From: Todiramphus chloris collaris | Taxonomy: Eukaryota; Chordata; Aves; Coraciiformes; Alcedinidae | Assembly: GCA_025345505.1 (NCBI GenBank) | Contig: JANVCC010000174.1 | Span: 4,064,893-4,128,892 of the forward strand | DNA: 64,000 bases | Direction: 5' to 3' | Shown: positions 1 to 13,560 of the stretch, one piece after another | How the letters are laid out: every line of letters starts with the position of its first letter | Numbering within the stretch: the first letter of the stretch is position 1 | The notes under the pieces: generated by a model | What the model saw: the letters and a program-made list of their open reading frames with translations, nothing else | The model's database searches: none | What the model was told of the DNA's origin: nothing | Made by a program: the position numbers and the translations under genes

Positions 1-1894
1 GTGTGACGACAGCTTTGACCAGCACTGGTGAGTCTGTTAGTCCTGTACTGTGCCACATGGAAGAGAACACCTAAGGGAGAAGAGGGAGCAATAAAATCCA
101 ACTGAAGTATGCGAGAGGAGAATCAATCCCCTAATTAAATCTAGGTGGTAAAAAATAAGATGCTTTCTGAGCTCCAGTCCGTGCATTTCCTAGTAAAGTT
201 CCTAAGCTAAAGATGTGCGTAACTGAGAGGAGCATGGAGTTGAGGCTTTCTCTGGTTTTGAAAGGATGAATTCTTTTCTATTCCGTTTTCTTTCTTTCTC
301 CCCCTTCTCTGCTCATTAAAAAGGTGCTATTTGTGGTCATTAGGAGGCACCCAGAGCAATTAGGTCCAACTGACCTTCGTGATAGCTATTCAAGACAGAA
401 GCTAAAGCAGGATTGTATTGTAAACAACAACAGAAAGGGGGGCACACTAAACTTTATGGCTTGTTGGTATGTCGAGGGGGAGATTAGAGGATGATGCAGT
501 CAGTGTCCCTGTAAATCTTATTTATCGCTGGCGGGGGGTAGGGGGGGAGAAGATGCTATATCTGAGGGGAATCCTGGGACACAGCGAGGTTGTGAACTTT
601 GGGGATTTATCAGTTAAAATGGTAGAGGGGTAATAGAAGGAGGAGGGTATAAAATAAAACAACAGAATAAGGCCAAGTGGCTCAGCTGAGTGTGAACTGC
701 TCGTGGGCTGGAGTTAGATGGAGAAAATGCCTTGGTAGCTGCTGTGTGTAAGAATGACACTTTGCACAGCCACCTAAGCCAGCACCCTGCCTTAGAAAGT
801 GGGCAACAGGAAACGCTGAAGGGAAGAGACTAGGCTAAGCATACAGGGATGCTTTCCCCAGTGCATACTCCAGTCGTGTGGCTTGAGGGCTTCCTGAGTT
901 GGAAATTACATCTTTGTGTTTAATGGCTTTATGGGACTTCCCTTCCTTGAGTTTGTCCATGCTACCTGATGGAGTGCACACAAAGTGAGGTCAGATACAA
1001 GCAGTCCCTGGCATTTGCATTGCCATGCCCGGGCAGCAGCTCAGCTCTGATAAGCAGGCTGGTCTGTGTAGTCCTAGCCTGTTCCCAGTGACCACTCAAC
1101 AAGCTGGATTTGCTGGTCTCGCCCTGGTGGCATTTGCAGGGGACAGGGGTTACCCACTCGCCGCAGCGCAGGGGAGCTGGTGATAGCAGCTCCTTTAGTT
1201 CCATAATCCTGCCGTCCCCGTAGGAAGAACCTTTGGTGTCCGTGCCTTTTAGCAGTGAAGATCAATACAGCTGCAGTGATTGAAGGAAGCTGTGCTGGTT
1301 GCCAGCAGCCCTTGAAGTGGGAGCAGCATATGACAGTGTTCAGCGAGGAGGTGTCCAGAGGACCGTGGTTAGGGTGCACCAGTAACCAGCTTTGTTCAGG
1401 CGCAGTCCCGGATGGATCTGCTGCCTCTGTAGTGGCAATTCCTGCTTCTTAGGAAAACGAATCCATGCCACTGTTTGGGGTTTGGTGGGAGGTTTTCTAG
1501 TTCCTTTGGTGTCTGCTTGCAAGAGATGGAAACGATCTTTGTAGTGTCTTCACAAGTTGAGCAGTTATGGCAGTGGGTCAGAGCAGGAGGGAAAAGGGCT
1601 TTGGGGGAAAGAACCCGCACAGTTAGGGCAGAACAGGCAGGTGTGCTTGGTGGGATGGATCCTGTCCGTGGGGGGAAACTGCCTGCAGTGGGACGGGAAG
1701 GGAAGGAAGAGTCCAGTGTGTCCTCCAGGACAGCTCCTGCCCGGGCTTTCTACTCTGGAATGAAAATGACTGTGTTGCAGAGCTCTGCTGTGGAAGCTCA
1801 CTGCACAGAATGCCTTTGATTCTAGGGTGCTGTACCCCCACGGGAGCCATTCTGGAAGAGCTCTTGCAATTTTTTGCATGTCTACAAGCTAATA

Positions 1895-1975
1895 TTTAAA
1901 AAATTGCCATTTCTGTACCTGTGGTGATTGTGTTCACTCGCTGAATGGCAATCGAGACAATTAATTGCAAAATGC
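1895..1975. promoter_or_regulatory. Candidate intronic regulatory block with a homeodomain palindrome
   Basis: An AT-rich stretch has a perfect palindrome CAATTAATTG at 1958-1967, made of two overlapping TAATT-type homeodomain cores, next to ggcaatcgagac. Function is inferred only from motif density and from the position within the intron of a developmental regulator. Confidence 0.25.
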
Positions 1976-4900
1976 TCCCCGAGAATGTCTCCAACACTGC
2001 CGTGTAAACAAGGGCTGAAGTTTAAATCCTCTTCTTAGGACAGGTAGAAGCTCATCTGGTGTTTGCCTCTTGAACGTGTTCTATACTTTGGATATAATGT
2101 AAACATTTTTTGAATGGCAACCCTGCTGCTGCTTCTGAATCTGGGCGTGAGCTCCTCGGGCAGAACTGGAAACACGCTGGGACAAATGGGATCAGCTTCG
2201 GAGTGTTTGGAGGGCTCTGCATCCTCCCGCCCTGGGCTGGGTAGGCAGAGGGTCGGCCCCTTCCAGTTTGCCGTGGGGTCAGGCAGTCCTGGGGAGAGCA
2301 GAAGGCGCTGCGTAGAGCCCACCATCTGGCAATCATAAACCCAGCAATCAGCATTTTTTCGGGAGGATGGTGAGGAAACAAGCTGCAGACGATTGTCCGG
2401 AGATCGCGGCCCCGCACAGACACCTTTATGACTCTGCTCTGCTCTGGTTGGGTGTCTGCACTACAGGTCAAAAGTTCAGGCTGTCCTTTCCCCCTTCTTT
2501 TTTTCTTCCAAAGATGGGAATTCGGCAGGGGACTGGAATGCCAGAGACTGTAAAATGGCTTGTCCTCGGTAGCCCCTCCTCCCCTCTGTGCTGGGGGAGG
2601 TTGGGCAGCGCAGGCTCAGACCGCCGGGGCTCTGCCAGCGACGCGACGCGGCTTCAACTTCATCAAATGCTGGAGATGAAGCTGCCAGGCAGCCTCCCAA
2701 ACAATGAGCTGGCAAGTGCAGGCTTTTTGGTTACTTCTTCCCCCCCTCCCCACCCCCCGAACACAACAGTAGTTTCTGAAAGGTTGTTAGGCTGCTGTAC
2801 CAGACCTTGGGGGAAACCGGAGCGCTGGGAAGAGCAGCAGGCACAATCTTCCTGAAAGAGGTGAAGCGTTGTGAGTAGAGCGCTTCTGGGCAACACTGGC
2901 ACGGCAGCAGATGACTTTAAAGGGGAAAACAGGTCAATGATTCAGCACATCTGATACTTCTTTGAATTATACCGTAGGAAAGTAAAAGTTGGCATAGCTA
3001 TATAAGGTTTTCTCTACTGCTGACTTGCGTGTGGGACACAATTATAGCTCCTCCCACTCAGCTACTTACCCAGTGATGTAGCCACCTTCACTTTAAGGGT
3101 GAAAATTCCAGTTCAGCAGATGTGACTATCTGACAGATAGGCCTCGAGCGCAGCGTGAACGCCACAACCCTTCGGCCTGATTCTCCTGCTCGTAGTGGAA
3201 AGAAGGAGCATGAGTAACTGCACATGCAGCTCCCCCACTGCAGAGCCAGTGGGCAGGCAGCAAGGAAGACTCAGAGAGAAATGCCTGAAACCAGGAGCAA
3301 GCAGAAAATGTGGGGGAGGTTAAACTGTGAATATGGAATGGTTTTAAGGTGATAGATGAGCTTTCTCTAAACAAGAGAACTCAATTTCTTTTTCTGAATA
3401 ATAAAGACCATTTTAAACCAGCCATACCCTTAATGTGAATCATTCTGTAAGCTGAGGCCCCTCCCGCACAACCCAGAACCTCCAGATTAACAAATACCCT
3501 GGAATGCAGAATGCACATCTGGTCTGCATTACTGCGCACCCGGCTGCAATCGCACCGAGAAGGCTACCTTGGGTTTTGTGTAGAAGTGTTTGTACTATAC
3601 AAACCCCTGTTGCCAGGCAATTTTTATTAAAACGGCCAGTTTATGCTCAATACAGTGTCCTGCTGAGGAGCTCAGAATACCACCAAAATCTACGCACAGC
3701 TTCACTCCCATTGTTGAAGTTCCCAGGGCTGGGAGTAACGCGTGTGCGGTGATGGGAGAGTGCTCTCCCGGGTTTTTGTCTGCACTAACACTTTCCCGTT
3801 TGCAATGTCCAGTTGCTGCTGCCATCGTGAGAACTGTGCCTGTTGCAGTCACGGTGCACTGCTAAGGAAGCTGGGATTAGGACCACAGTTTGCCTGAATG
3901 CTGCAGCAGATCTGAATGACATGGAAATTAAAATATCACTACCTAGACTGAGCTAGTACTCCTGGTGGACCTCTAGTCTAGAAGTGGGGAATTAAACCAA
4001 AATGGATAGTAGCCAAGGGGAGCATGGCAGGGGTTGGTTTTGAGGGCTGGAGGGTTTCTAATGATGCATGGAAGATTAGAAATGCTTACTTTGAAATCCC
4101 AATTCTCAGGACATAATTTTAGAAGTTACTTAGGATAATTCTCTTAGGGACTTAAAATGATTAAGATTTACCATGTGCTTTAAAGATGCTTCACATTGGA
4201 ATACCGATCTGACCTGACTTAGCAGTGCTTTCCAGAACTTGAGTCTGACACTGTTACTATAAATCCAGAAATTTGGCTCGGTGAAACTTGGGTTAATAAG
4301 TATCTGTGAAACTTCTCCCAGCACATACTCATCTAGAGGTTCTAGGGAGGTGTCTAGTAGTAGAAAGTTAAAACCAGATACTAACAAGACTCTGATCAAG
4401 AGTTAGAAGAGCTGGTGCTCTTGGTAGATCAGGAAAACCTCCCCTCCATAGCATTTTTTAAGAGCAAAGTGTCTTCTGAATTAAGGAGGTTGCTTTGCAT
4501 TTCCAGCTAAAGCCATGCTTCAAAAATTCTTACACACAGTAAACCTTCTGAAGTGGTACTAAAGGTCAGAAGACAGGAAGGGGAAGGAGGAGGGCTGATT
4601 TCTTAGCACTGTGTCAGTCACAGCTGTCTACCGGAAAACCACAGGGACCTACCTTACTGTAGATGTCCAGTCACAACATGCTTCGTTGGCCAAGTGGTGT
4701 TTTCCTGTCCAGCAATTCTTCATGTCCTCATATGAAATACTTTGTTCTCTTACCAGTGTGTCCAGTGGGTGATCCAGGAGCTGTTCCAGAACATGTGCAA
4801 GTTTATATCCTGCTCTGGAATAAATTAGTCTTGGTTTAGTTTCTTTTGACATGCTGTTACGCAGAGAAGCAAAGACTCTGATGGGTAGAGGGGCTACAGG

Positions 4901-5998
4901 TAGTTCTTCTTCAGTGCCATTTCCTTCCCTTCACAACACGGGCAGGCAGACGAAGGGAAGCTTACACAGTTCCTGTCCAGACTGCCTAGAAGAAACGGAA
5001 TGGTTTTCTCACACAGATGGGACAATCCTTGATTTTTTTTTTTGGTCACTTTTGTGACTTGTGTGATTATTTCCTTTGGTTCCAGAGCACAAAGCTTTGC
5101 CCTGCCCTGCAAACCAGTGTGATCTCCAGGTGCTCTCTGCTCACTTGTGGAGGTGTGTATAGGTGGGGAGGTGGCCCAGGGCATGCAAGGTGGGACTGCA
5201 CTGTCTGGAGGGCAGCACGAGTCCTGTGCTTCAGCAAAATGGGCTTATCCCACTGCTAGCCAGCTGTGCCTTCGGGGACAGTGCCCGCCGTGCTTGCTGT
5301 CGGTGGCACCTTGGTGATGGCAGCCCTGCTCTAAACCTGGAACCACAGGCTTTGGTACAGGAACCATTGCAAGAGTGGTGTGTTCTTGCTCCAGCAGTGA
5401 TGACCTCAGAGCTGGCTTCGTGTAGTTGATTCAGGGTGGACTGTTCTTGAGAGGGCCTTGGTAGATGCACCAGGTACAGCCAGGAGAAAGGCAAACACCC
5501 AGTGATCCATCCCTAGTATACCTTTCCCAGGTGGCACAGGCAGACCCAGAACTTCCTGGCCTTTTTTTTTTAATGTCTCAATAGATTTTTCCTCCACAAA
5601 TTCCTCTGATTGCTTTTGGCATCCACCGTATCTCGTGGCAATGAATTCCTCAGTTGTATTTGAGATATGAAAAATATCTCCTTTAGTTTCGTCCCCATTT
5701 TCCCAGATGTGTGAGAGAACCTAGAGGTAAGGGAATTTCTGCCTTTGCCTTAGAAAAGCAAAGCTATGCTGTGTTTTCTTCAAAAAGTTTACAGGCCCTT
5801 GGTTATTGTGCTTATAAAAGATGTGCAGCAATATTCTTTTAAAGTGATGGTTGGAAGTATTTTAACTTACGCATTTTAATGCTTGTATGGGGTATAAGAA
5901 GTGCAAGCAGGGAAAAACATAATTGCTTGTGATAACAAAAACTCCCATGAAGCCTTCCTTTAATAATGGAAGGGTTCAGATGGGGTTTTTTCTATTTG

Positions 5999-6013
5999 TT
6001 TTTTTTTTTTTTT
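5999..6013 (+). repeat. Poly-T tract (T15)
   Basis: Fifteen T follow ctatttg. This is a simple homopolymer in the intron. Confidence 0.9.
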
Positions 6014-6944
6014 ATTACCCCAGAGGAGAAAAATCTTGTTAACCATCCCAGCTGACACTGGAGCTCAAAGTGGGCTCTGGATATACATAAATTGGTGAGC
6101 AGTTTGTAGACACAGGTCCTAAGATTTTACACATCTGGGATCCACAATATGCTGTGTCCCCATGGAAAATATGTGTAATATGTAACCTCGTGGGTGAATT
6201 TAAAGACATACAGCTCGGTCAGTGCAGCTGTACTTGGTCTGTGTGCAAGCAGACCTGGTAAGAACGGTCTTTTTCTTTGGAACTGTCAGTTAGGAACATC
6301 TTAAAATTAGGTATAACCAACACAAAATGTGAGCCCATTGCTGTTGACACCAGTTTAGTTTGAAACTAGTGCAGCTTTTCAGGGTAGAAATGATGTTGGT
6401 GTTCCCTTCCTCACGCACAGTTTAATTGCTCTCCTTGAAAGAGGAAGTTTAAATCTCCAACTGAGTGTGTGCCAGGCTCCTGACATGCATGACAATTGCA
6501 CTGTGTCTTTTTCTGCCAGCTATTTAACAACACTATTGGCATATAAAAATCACTTCTATTGAGTGACTTGGCCTAGCTGGAGATGATCTTCGGTGCAAAG
6601 ATAAAAATAAGGTAATATGAAGTTGCCTTGTTAGCATAAAGCTGCACTGTGCCCTGATAACTCCTACTATGGTGATGATGTGGAAAATAATTAAATAAAA
6701 CCAGGAATTACCTCTGCCCTGTAGCAGTTGTTTGCACAGCTGATTCCACCCAAGCACATCCATGCAGCGAGGTGCTGCTCTCCCTTTATTTAGGCTGAGC
6801 TTGCTCATTATATTGGCTGTATTTTTTTTGTTACCGCAGGAGCCCTGCTAGAGCTCTAGATGTACCACCTTTTTGGAACACATTTTCTTGGCACAAATCG
6901 GTGTGTTTTGTTGGTCTGTCACATCAAGCAATATCCTTGTCAGT

Positions 6945-6985
6945 GCCAACTAATTGCTATCAATCAACCGCTGAGCATGAGAGGC
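6945..6985. promoter_or_regulatory. Candidate HOX/PBX-type site cluster
   Basis: CTAATTGCT (6950-6958) is followed directly by ATCAATCA (6959-6966), a PBX/HOX-like composite, and then by ccgctgagcatga. The block is a plausible conserved enhancer core. I cannot test conservation. Confidence 0.25.
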
Positions 6986-7339
6986 TGGTCTGAACGCTTC
7001 CTAAAGCACGGGGACATGATTTCTTGTAAAATATGAGGCTAGAAGGGCGGTTCTGTAGGAAATAGGCTGACACATCTACATTTTGCATTTAGGAACTGCC
7101 ACGCAGGTGGGCAGATGAAGCAGGCGTGAGTGATTTATGTCAGGATTTAGTGCCTGTCACTTGGGAGTGAGTGTGAAAGTGGTCAGGAAGAAACCGTTCC
7201 TCCTTGATTGCTGCAGGGACCATCAGGGACCATCTGCTTGCTTACAAACTCTGCTGGCATGGTTGTTACTGATAGGAGGAGAGCATAGGGCAGCGGAGGA
7301 ATGCAGGTGATACTTCACATAATATTGCTAAAATAATCC

Positions 7340-7530
7340 ACTTGCATCCTACTTAGATAATTTAGGGGATAATTGAATCGCGTCTGCATTTTTCCCTCTT
7401 GTTAATTCATTTGTTTGCAGGCTGTTCATTTTAGAGTATGCCTGCCTCTTTGATTGTCTTGCCATCCAAATTGACATTTAAACTGTATAATTTATCAAGA
7501 TAACAATAATTTGTAGCCTAGCTGTTCAGG
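7340..7530. promoter_or_regulatory. Candidate enhancer: TCF/LEF, paired GATA and SOX-type motifs
   Basis: The block has CTTTGAT (7448-7454, TCF/LEF type) and a perfect GATA palindrome, TTATC-AA-GATAA (7492-7503). This overlaps AACAAT (7502-7507, SOX type). Several TTAATT/AATTGA cores lie upstream. The lack of CpG and of any repeat character fits a conserved non-coding element, but this is inference. Confidence 0.3.
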
Positions 7531-8634
7531 GCTGTCATTTTTTTTCTGCCTACCTCACTCCCTGGTTGGAACCCAGGCCCCTCTCCCAGGGCTCCCCAGC
7601 ACGGGCAGTAAGGAGCTGCAGGCACAGCTGCCTGCCCCTCTGGAGCTTGGTGTCTAGTGCCTTGGTGGAGATCCAGAGCTCAAAAGGTCACAGCTTGTGT
7701 GTGCGTTTATTACCTTCCATTTCGTTCTCAGGAGTCCCATTTCATGACCATCATCAGTCCCAGCCAGGGCATCAGGCAGGTCAGGGGTGTTACCACTTTC
7801 TTTATGACTCTTGGATGGGGTTTTTAGCAGAACTAGTCATTCTTTGTCTTTCTCACCAGCTCATTTGAAAGTTCTAGAAATAACGTTGGCTGTCAAGGTT
7901 TGAAACGATTTTATTCTTTATGAGAAACTGTTTACCTTAATTTTAAAACAAGACAAACTCCAAAGCACAAAGCAATTGTGAGACTTCACAGCTGCCTCGA
8001 GAAGCAGCCCAAGTATCGGATAAATAGCAGAGAAAGAGGTGGGCAGCATTCCTGCCTCTCCCTTCTGACAACAGGGATCCTTCCTTTACCGAGCCAGGGG
8101 CTTGCCTACCGATGCCCTGTACGTTCATCAAACATTTCAGGGGCCCTCAGGATTTTTTTTTTTCCCTTGGAAATGTGAACCTTGATTCTGGGAAATGTGA
8201 CTTGCTATGGTAAGAGGCACAAAGAAAATACACCTAAATTCTGAAGAGAAATGACAGGCTTGGGTAAAAGGAGCAAGAACCACAGTTCTTGATGTTGTGT
8301 CTGTGCTGGATGGTGGGGTGGGTAACTAACAGATGGTCTGTGTCTCATTTTTAAATTGGGATGTTAGCTCTGGAAGATCCTTTCCAGATAAATGCCTTGC
8401 TTTCTGACTGGAAGATGGGTTTTGTCCTTACTGTGACCTTCGAAAGGTGGAGCGTATCTGCTGTTCTTTCATGGGGAATTCCTTGTGGCTTTGGGACTTT
8501 TATTTTGTAATGGACGGGGTTTAGTTCTGCCCCTCCCAAGTTATTTAAAAAAGCAAACAAACAGAATGTAAACAAGTGATCATTAAACTACTGAACACCA
8601 GAGCTATGTATTATTCCTTCTTGTTAGAAGACAT

Positions 8635-8700
8635 CTGTCTTACCATTCCTATGCATTGTAATCAAATTACACTTTAATTTCCTTGTAAACAGTATAGGAA
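8635..8700. promoter_or_regulatory. Candidate paired-class homeodomain dimer site (P3)
   Basis: TAATCAAATTA at 8659-8669 fits the paired-type P3 dimer pattern TAATYNRATTA exactly. It lies in an AT-rich block with atgcattg just before and actttaatttcc just after. Confidence 0.3.
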
Positions 8701-11157
8701 ACAGTTTTCCAAATGGATTCCTCTAGGGCTTTGTTGATAGGAGGCAGTAGCAGGGCATTTTTCTGTTGAGTACAGCAAAGCTGCTGTTCTCTATTACAGA
8801 ATTTGTACGTATCTTTAGAGAAATACCGAAGAGCACTGATTACTTTACCCCAGTGGACTGCTTGAGAAGTGCATGTTCCCCCGCGGCACGTTAGCTTCCA
8901 TCATACTCTGGTATCGTTTCTAATCCATCCCAGTCGCCTTCTGAGACAACCCATGAAAAGTTAGTGGAGGGTGATCTGGTCCTCTGCTGAGGCAGCCCGT
9001 CTAAACACATCATGGAAACCAGCCAGAACATTGAATGACAGGCTGATGTTTGGGAATGGTGTTTTTCCCTTAAAAATGCAAAAAAACAAGACCCAAAAAG
9101 AAACATTTGCTCATCAAGTTGTGAAAATATTCAGGCTGTGAACAGGCAGAAAAATGAAGATGTGTTTAATTAAGATAAGGATCTCCATAGGAAAAGCAGA
9201 GGGATTCTGCTGCAGTTCCGGTTTTAATTTTTGCTTTCTCTTCTCATACTTGTAGGGAAACCTCAGTTATCTTGATGAGAAATGTTGGCTTCCTTTTTCA
9301 GTCAACTTGTACTTTGCAGACGGCTTTGAAATAAAGTTTTGCTGAGATGCTGCTTAAAAAGCAGGGCCCAGGACAGAAGGGAGCCACACTCTATATGAGT
9401 TCACACAATGATAGTGTCATGGTATTTTGGTTTTTCATTGTAACCCATTTTCTGGAAGAACGTGGCTTCAAGTTGGTTGACTTCAGGCCACAGAGCTTGT
9501 AATATGGGTTTTTCTGGGGTTTACCACTACCAGACGAAGCTTTGCTTTCTGCACGCTTGAATTTCCTATTTCTAACTAACTCAGAAGCAGTTAAAATAGG
9601 CGTGGCTTTTCCCCCCAGTGAAAATAAGGCCAACTCAAAAGTTTGTCTTGACTTTCCTCCTGAAGTCCTCCTGTTGTTTGGAGGCTGATGGTCTTTGCAA
9701 CCCAGAGCTGAGCTACACCCGTCCTAGGACCTCCAAGCTCCTGCTTGCTAGTGTTCCAGTGGAACGAGTTGCTGTCTGTGCTTAGCAGCTCCTAGTCGGA
9801 GCTCAGCATCTTGGTTGCCATTGAACTTTCCCCTGTTTATCACAAAATGTTGAAAATGAGGAAGTGAGTATTTGTTTTTGGTTGTCCAAACCAAAACCAC
9901 CTCAAAAAGCTTCAGTTTCTGGTAAGCAGTGAGCACGTTTGTAGGTCTGTAGATGTCACACAGCGTGCCACAGAATGGTGCTCAGTCTTTGCACATATTT
10001 TTAGTCATCGTTCCTTTTGTATTATGGTAGAAATTGAAGGTGCTAAAGGCAGAATAGATGTTCCTGCTCCTGAGAGCTTCAGCACAGAAGCCCAAAGAAA
10101 ACTAATTGGATGCAGTAGATGGGTGGAGGAAGAAAACCAGTATGCAGCGGTGTTACGAGTCCTGAAACCAGCCAAAAACACTCAGCAGTTTCCATTGGCT
10201 TGGTGATCAGGCTGGAGCAATTTACCAACTGCAGGGAGCAGCGGTGCCATTGTGAGCACCCTGCCATTGTGTCCCAGGAAATAATCATCTTGCAACATTC
10301 AGATCACATCAGATCTGCCTGTCGCTGTTTGAATATGGAATAGATCTGATTCCCAGCTGCACTTTCGGGGGGAATCTGAAAAAGGAAGGGTCACTGGGAG
10401 GTGTCCCCGTTGGCTGTGTGGCTGTTTGCAAGATGATTTGCTTTTTTTTGGTGGATCCAGTGCCAAGTGCCTGGTGTGTATTGGTATACAACTGGAGAGC
10501 AGAATGATCTGCAGTAGATGGCTTCGCCACAAAAATGGACATATGGATTGTTTGGAGGGAAGTGAAAATAGTTTTGTTTCTGCGAACGAGTGTGTTTAAA
10601 AATACGTTGTCAGAAAATTGCCAGACCTGCTTTTCCTTCAAACAGTTCTCTGAAAGCTTGTTTAGGGGTTAATATTACAGGCTTGAGTGACTTGAAGTTG
10701 TAAGAACCCTTGGAATGTGTAAAGAGGGGAAGGATTCCATAGATAAGGCTGAACTCTGAACTCGGGGCACAATCCAGTTTATACGTTAATCCCACAATAA
10801 AAGCAGCAGCAGTGTCTGACAGAGCCAGGAGCTTCTCCCGGGTTGTTCAAATACAGTCAGCAGGCTGGCACACCTGAGAAGAGGGCAAAGGAGGGCCATT
10901 GTGCTATTCTGGAGCTTGGAAGCACGTAAAGCAGTAGTGTAAAAAGCCCAGATGATAGAGGAGATGCTCTTGGGAGGTTGCCTACTCCGTTCAGTCTCCT
11001 GAAGGTTAGTCCTCTTGCAGGGGAGTTGTTTGGTTTTTAATTAGCCCCTTGCTCTGACACCAGCACCGCTCCCCCCTGCCCGTTTGTGTGGCTCAGGGTT
11101 CAGCGTGGCGGGTGGGGGAACAGCCGCATTCAGAACTGCATCAAGAAAAGCAGGGAA

Positions 11158-11230
11158 TTTTTTTTATTAAAAAAAAACCCCTCCAAACAACCCAAGACAA
11201 TAAAAACCAAACCACAAACAACAACCCCAC
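11158..11230 (+). repeat. T8-ATT-A9 followed by an A/C-rich low-complexity tract
   Basis: T8 (11158-11165) and A9 (11169-11177) flank att. The next 50 or so bases are nearly free of G and T (accaaaccacaaacaacaac type). It resembles a decayed poly-A tail, but no upstream element was recognised. Confidence 0.7.
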
Positions 11231-12399
11231 GTTAATGTTTGTGCTTAGCGTGCCTGGGGGATGCATTTTGCCGTGGCAGCCACAGTTTGTCAAGGGCAGG
11301 CAGACAGGTCTGTGAAATAGCTAAGCTGTGGAAGGTGGCCACTGGGGCACTTCTGGTGTCACTGGGAACTCTACCAGTGCCTGCTATGGAAGTGACAAAT
11401 TAGGAGCTACCCTGAAAGCAAGGAAGAGGGGGGAAGAGAGACACCGATTGCTGCTATGCTCAGAAATATTCCCACTTCAAACTGGTGAGAATCTGACTGA
11501 TGTGACTCCCCAGTCCAGTATCCTATCAGTACAGGCCTGTTACTTAGTTCCGTGTTCATATAGTTTCCTTCTCATTATTGTGATGTTTACCTCCTCCTAA
11601 CTTCACCCTCAGCGATGTTCTGAAGAAGTTGCCCATGTAGAGGAACACAGGAATGAGTAGGTTTGTGTGAGTTTTCTCAGAGACAAAGCTTTGAACAAGA
11701 CTGATTGCTCGTCCCAAGTATTTCGTGTGAGGAAAGCCCCTTTAAGGAGATTCTAGGACACAGGAAAAATGGTTTGTGATGGTAACACAGAAGTAGGATG
11801 AGGCTTATTTTTGGGTCACAGTTATTTCTTGATTATAATGATTATAGAGCGAATCTGGGAGTGTTTGAAATATGGAATCACTAGCTACTTGAAGATCTGG
11901 AAGAAAAAATGAAATTACACAAACTTTAAACCCAGGAATTTACACTCTTTTCCAAAAGTTGCTTGTGAACTTGGGTGGACTGCCCAAGACAGTGTGCGAA
12001 TCTTGAGTTTTAAGATGGTAATGACTGAGGTGGTGTTGAAAATGAGATCTTTCTGTCTTGATTTTAGGACCTGATTTTAACTGAACTTCACTCATGCCTC
12101 CCAGAAACGAAGGCATATAAAATCATAATTCCTTCTCAAAGTTTTAAACCAGTACCACAGGCAGAAGAAAATGTTACTTGGTTGCTCTACCTGGAGCAAC
12201 ATCTCTCGACCTCATTAAAATCAGGAGGTTGCTATGTCATTCCAATTCTCATGTACTGAATCCCTCTCCTTTTTACATCATTCCAGCTGATTTTCTGACC
12301 TAGGACGTAATTTATTTTCTTACAGTCAGAGTATATTGTGATCTTAAGGACTGAGCATGGGCGTGAAGGTCAGAACAATTGGTTTCTATTTCTGTCTGT

Positions 12400-12492
12400 T
12401 GCTGAGTGATGGACTCAAAATCCTTGCCTCTGTTAACCTATCTGCAAAAATGGAGATAATGCTGCTTATAGGCTTATATGAAGCACTTAGAG
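12400..12492 (+). mobile_element. MIR-like ancient SINE fragment
   Basis: gctgagtgatggactc, ccttgcctctgttaacc, tatctgcaaaaatggagataatg and atgaagcacttag follow the order of the MIR consensus (gctgtgtgacctt, taacctctctg, catctgtaaaatggggataat, gtaaagcgcttag). The fragment is heavily diverged. Confidence 0.6.
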
Positions 12493-13525
12493 GGTTATCT
12501 TTTTTGATAGGCTGCTTGTTAGGGAAGGATAAAATGGCTTGAGTGCTTGTGCCAAAACTAGACTGCAGTGAACATTTGGAGAAATTGATTTTAATTTAAG
12601 TTTTCACTCTTGCTGCTAGTGAAAGCCAGAAGGGAAGGGTACTTGGAAAAGCAAGCCTTGGTAGATTTTTTTCTTTCAGGGCTCAGGGAAAACAGGAAGT
12701 GCAGCAGCTCCTGTGAAAGAGGTGCAAGCCATGTTGTGAAGGAATAGGGTCGGAGGATCACTGACAAGATTGTATTCTTATTTGAGTTTCCAACCCTACT
12801 ACTTGTGTTGAAGGACACGTTTTTGTGAGGTGCAAGAAGCACTCCGTTCCTCTCCAAACAGGGACTGCTCAGCACCCTGCGAATTCACGGCTTGGTGATG
12901 TCAAGGGCTCCCTATTCCCAGTCTCCACAGGTTATGTATTTCAGAGCAGACTCCACTGGGATGATGTTCTCAGTCCCTGGGTGCTGGGGATGCTGGTGAA
13001 GCCTGCTTCAGAAGTGGCTCTGCTGGCCCAGGGGCTCTCTTGCCCTGCCCACTTCCTGCCTTGCCCTCCAGAGCTCTGCCAGACCGTCCGGGGTTAGGGA
13101 GGTCAGGAAGGGGTAGCAGCTGAGGTAAGGGAGTGTCTGCTTGGTTGCATAGAAACCTGGCCCTTATCACCTGCCACCACTTCTCTGAAAGGTTGCTCAA
13201 GGTTTAAAGTTCTGGGTTTCAGTAATCAGTCCAGCCTAAGACCTTACAAAGGGAAACAATGGCTGAATACAGTGCTATAAATGCTGTCACTAAGGAAGTG
13301 GCTTGGTTTGGCTGAATTTACAGCCTTCCTGAGACAATCCAAAATGCACTGCTCAGATTCTGCCTTTAAAAGAAAAGTGTCCTCTTGCCTGTATTTTGCA
13401 GCCCAGTTTCTGCCCCCTCACCCTCCGTATGGTTTTTTTTTAAGCCACCATTTTCTTCCTATGCTTGTTCTCTAGGGTTGTAGCTTTTTTTGTCATTATA
13501 TCATGTTTCTCACTGGAGATGCTTC

Positions 13526-13560
13526 TTTTTTTTTTTTTTTTTTTCCCCTTAAAAAAAAAA
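13526..13560 (+). repeat. Homopolymer pair: T19, then CCCCTT, then A10
   Basis: A run of 19 T (13526-13544) is followed by cccctt and a run of 10 A (13551-13560). The runs could pair as a hairpin. This could also be the edge of a very old retroposed copy, but no target-site duplication is evident. Confidence 0.85.

Noticed and set aside
7215-7234. Duplicated agggaccatc (10 bp, two copies)
   Set aside because: Two copies of a 10-mer can arise by simple slippage and carry no further structure.
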